A stretch of DNA of 42,829 bases. It comes from Syntrophaceae bacterium (lineage in GTDB: Bacteria > Desulfobacterota > Syntrophia > Syntrophales > Smithellaceae). A model generated the notes under the pieces. The model did not search any database. It saw only the letters and a program-made list of their open reading frames with translations, and had not been told where the DNA came from. Positions 42,718 through 42,829 of this stretch are shown piece by piece. The position numbers and the translations under genes are program-made. Position 1 is the first letter of the stretch. Every line of letters begins with the position of its first letter. The stretch is from the NCBI GenBank assembly GCA_016927935.1, contig JAFGLS010000213.1:1-42829 (forward strand). The letters run 5' to 3'.

Positions 42718-42829
42718 ATGAGTGACGGCAGTAGTATTGATTCAAAGGGCAGAGCTCTCAAAAAAGACGAAATAATCCCCATGGTAGTGATGGTTAAAAA
42801 AATAGGAAGTGAATATCATTATAATGGGA
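42718..42829 (+). CDS. Start of a protein of unknown function (3' end outside window)
   Basis: Only the first 37 codons are visible, beginning MSDGSSIDSKGRALKKDEII, then PMVVMVKKIG. AAAGGA stands six bases before the ATG. No signal peptide or known motif is visible in this part. Confidence 0.6.
   Translation, partial: MSDGSSIDSKGRALKKDEIIPMVVMVKKIGSEYHYNG

Overview
The window looks like a chromosomal segment of a Gram-negative, probably anaerobic deltaproteobacterium (Desulfobacterota, perhaps Syntrophales-like). This is inferred from gene content: a TpsA-type adhesin, a Skp/OmpH chaperone, LemA, a fused AroD-AroE, PAS/HD-GYP signalling and many small exported proteins. No rRNA, tRNA, CRISPR array, insertion sequence or prophage was seen.

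Layout. (1) 1-2111, minus: the N-terminal 703 codons of a large two-partner-secretion adhesin with GLUG repeats, running off the left edge; its 5' UTR has two mutually exclusive hairpins. (2) 3314-7353, plus: a four-gene operon of a DUF2207 membrane protein, two 167-residue membrane-anchored proteins and LemA. The first three share a 13-residue Trp-anchored tandem repeat and are the best candidate here for an undescribed system. (3) 7440-14668, minus: diguanylate cyclase, HSL-type esterase, SDR oxidoreductase, a MoxR ATPase/VWA (CoxE-like) pair, an amidase and an OmpH/Skp chaperone. (4) 14824-18400, minus: HDAC-like deacetylase, an exported protein of unknown function, an NRDE protein and a sirtuin. 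(5) 18381-28573, minus: an aromatic amino acid operon in the order leader peptide, DmpG/MhpE-like aldolase, DAHP synthase, aroB, pheA, aroDE, aroA, aroK, aroC, tyrA, with the sirtuin and NRDE genes at its end. Many junctions are ATGA overlaps. In front lie a promoter, a 30-codon leader peptide with eight Phe/Tyr/Trp codons within ten positions, an antiterminator pairing and two tandem terminators: a pan-aromatic attenuator. (6) 28748-42829, mostly plus and more AT-rich: DUF4404, a GT8 glycosyltransferase, DUF2905, an HD protein, an exported L-isoaspartyl methyltransferase, a TMTC-like glycosyltransferase with TPRs, a TPR protein, a four-PAS HD-GYP protein, several small exported proteins, a STAS-like protein, an MBL hydrolase and small proteins of unknown function.

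How they work together. The aro operon encodes the whole common pathway to chorismate plus the Phe and Tyr branch enzymes and appears tuned by charged Phe, Tyr and Trp tRNA supply. The GGDEF and HD-GYP proteins would make and break c-di-GMP, which in many bacteria controls adhesins like the one at the left edge; that link is inference. Dispersed intergenic repeats lie between several genes, and one supplies the end of the NRDE reading frame. Starts were re-chosen from ribosome binding sites and ATGA overlaps where these were informative.
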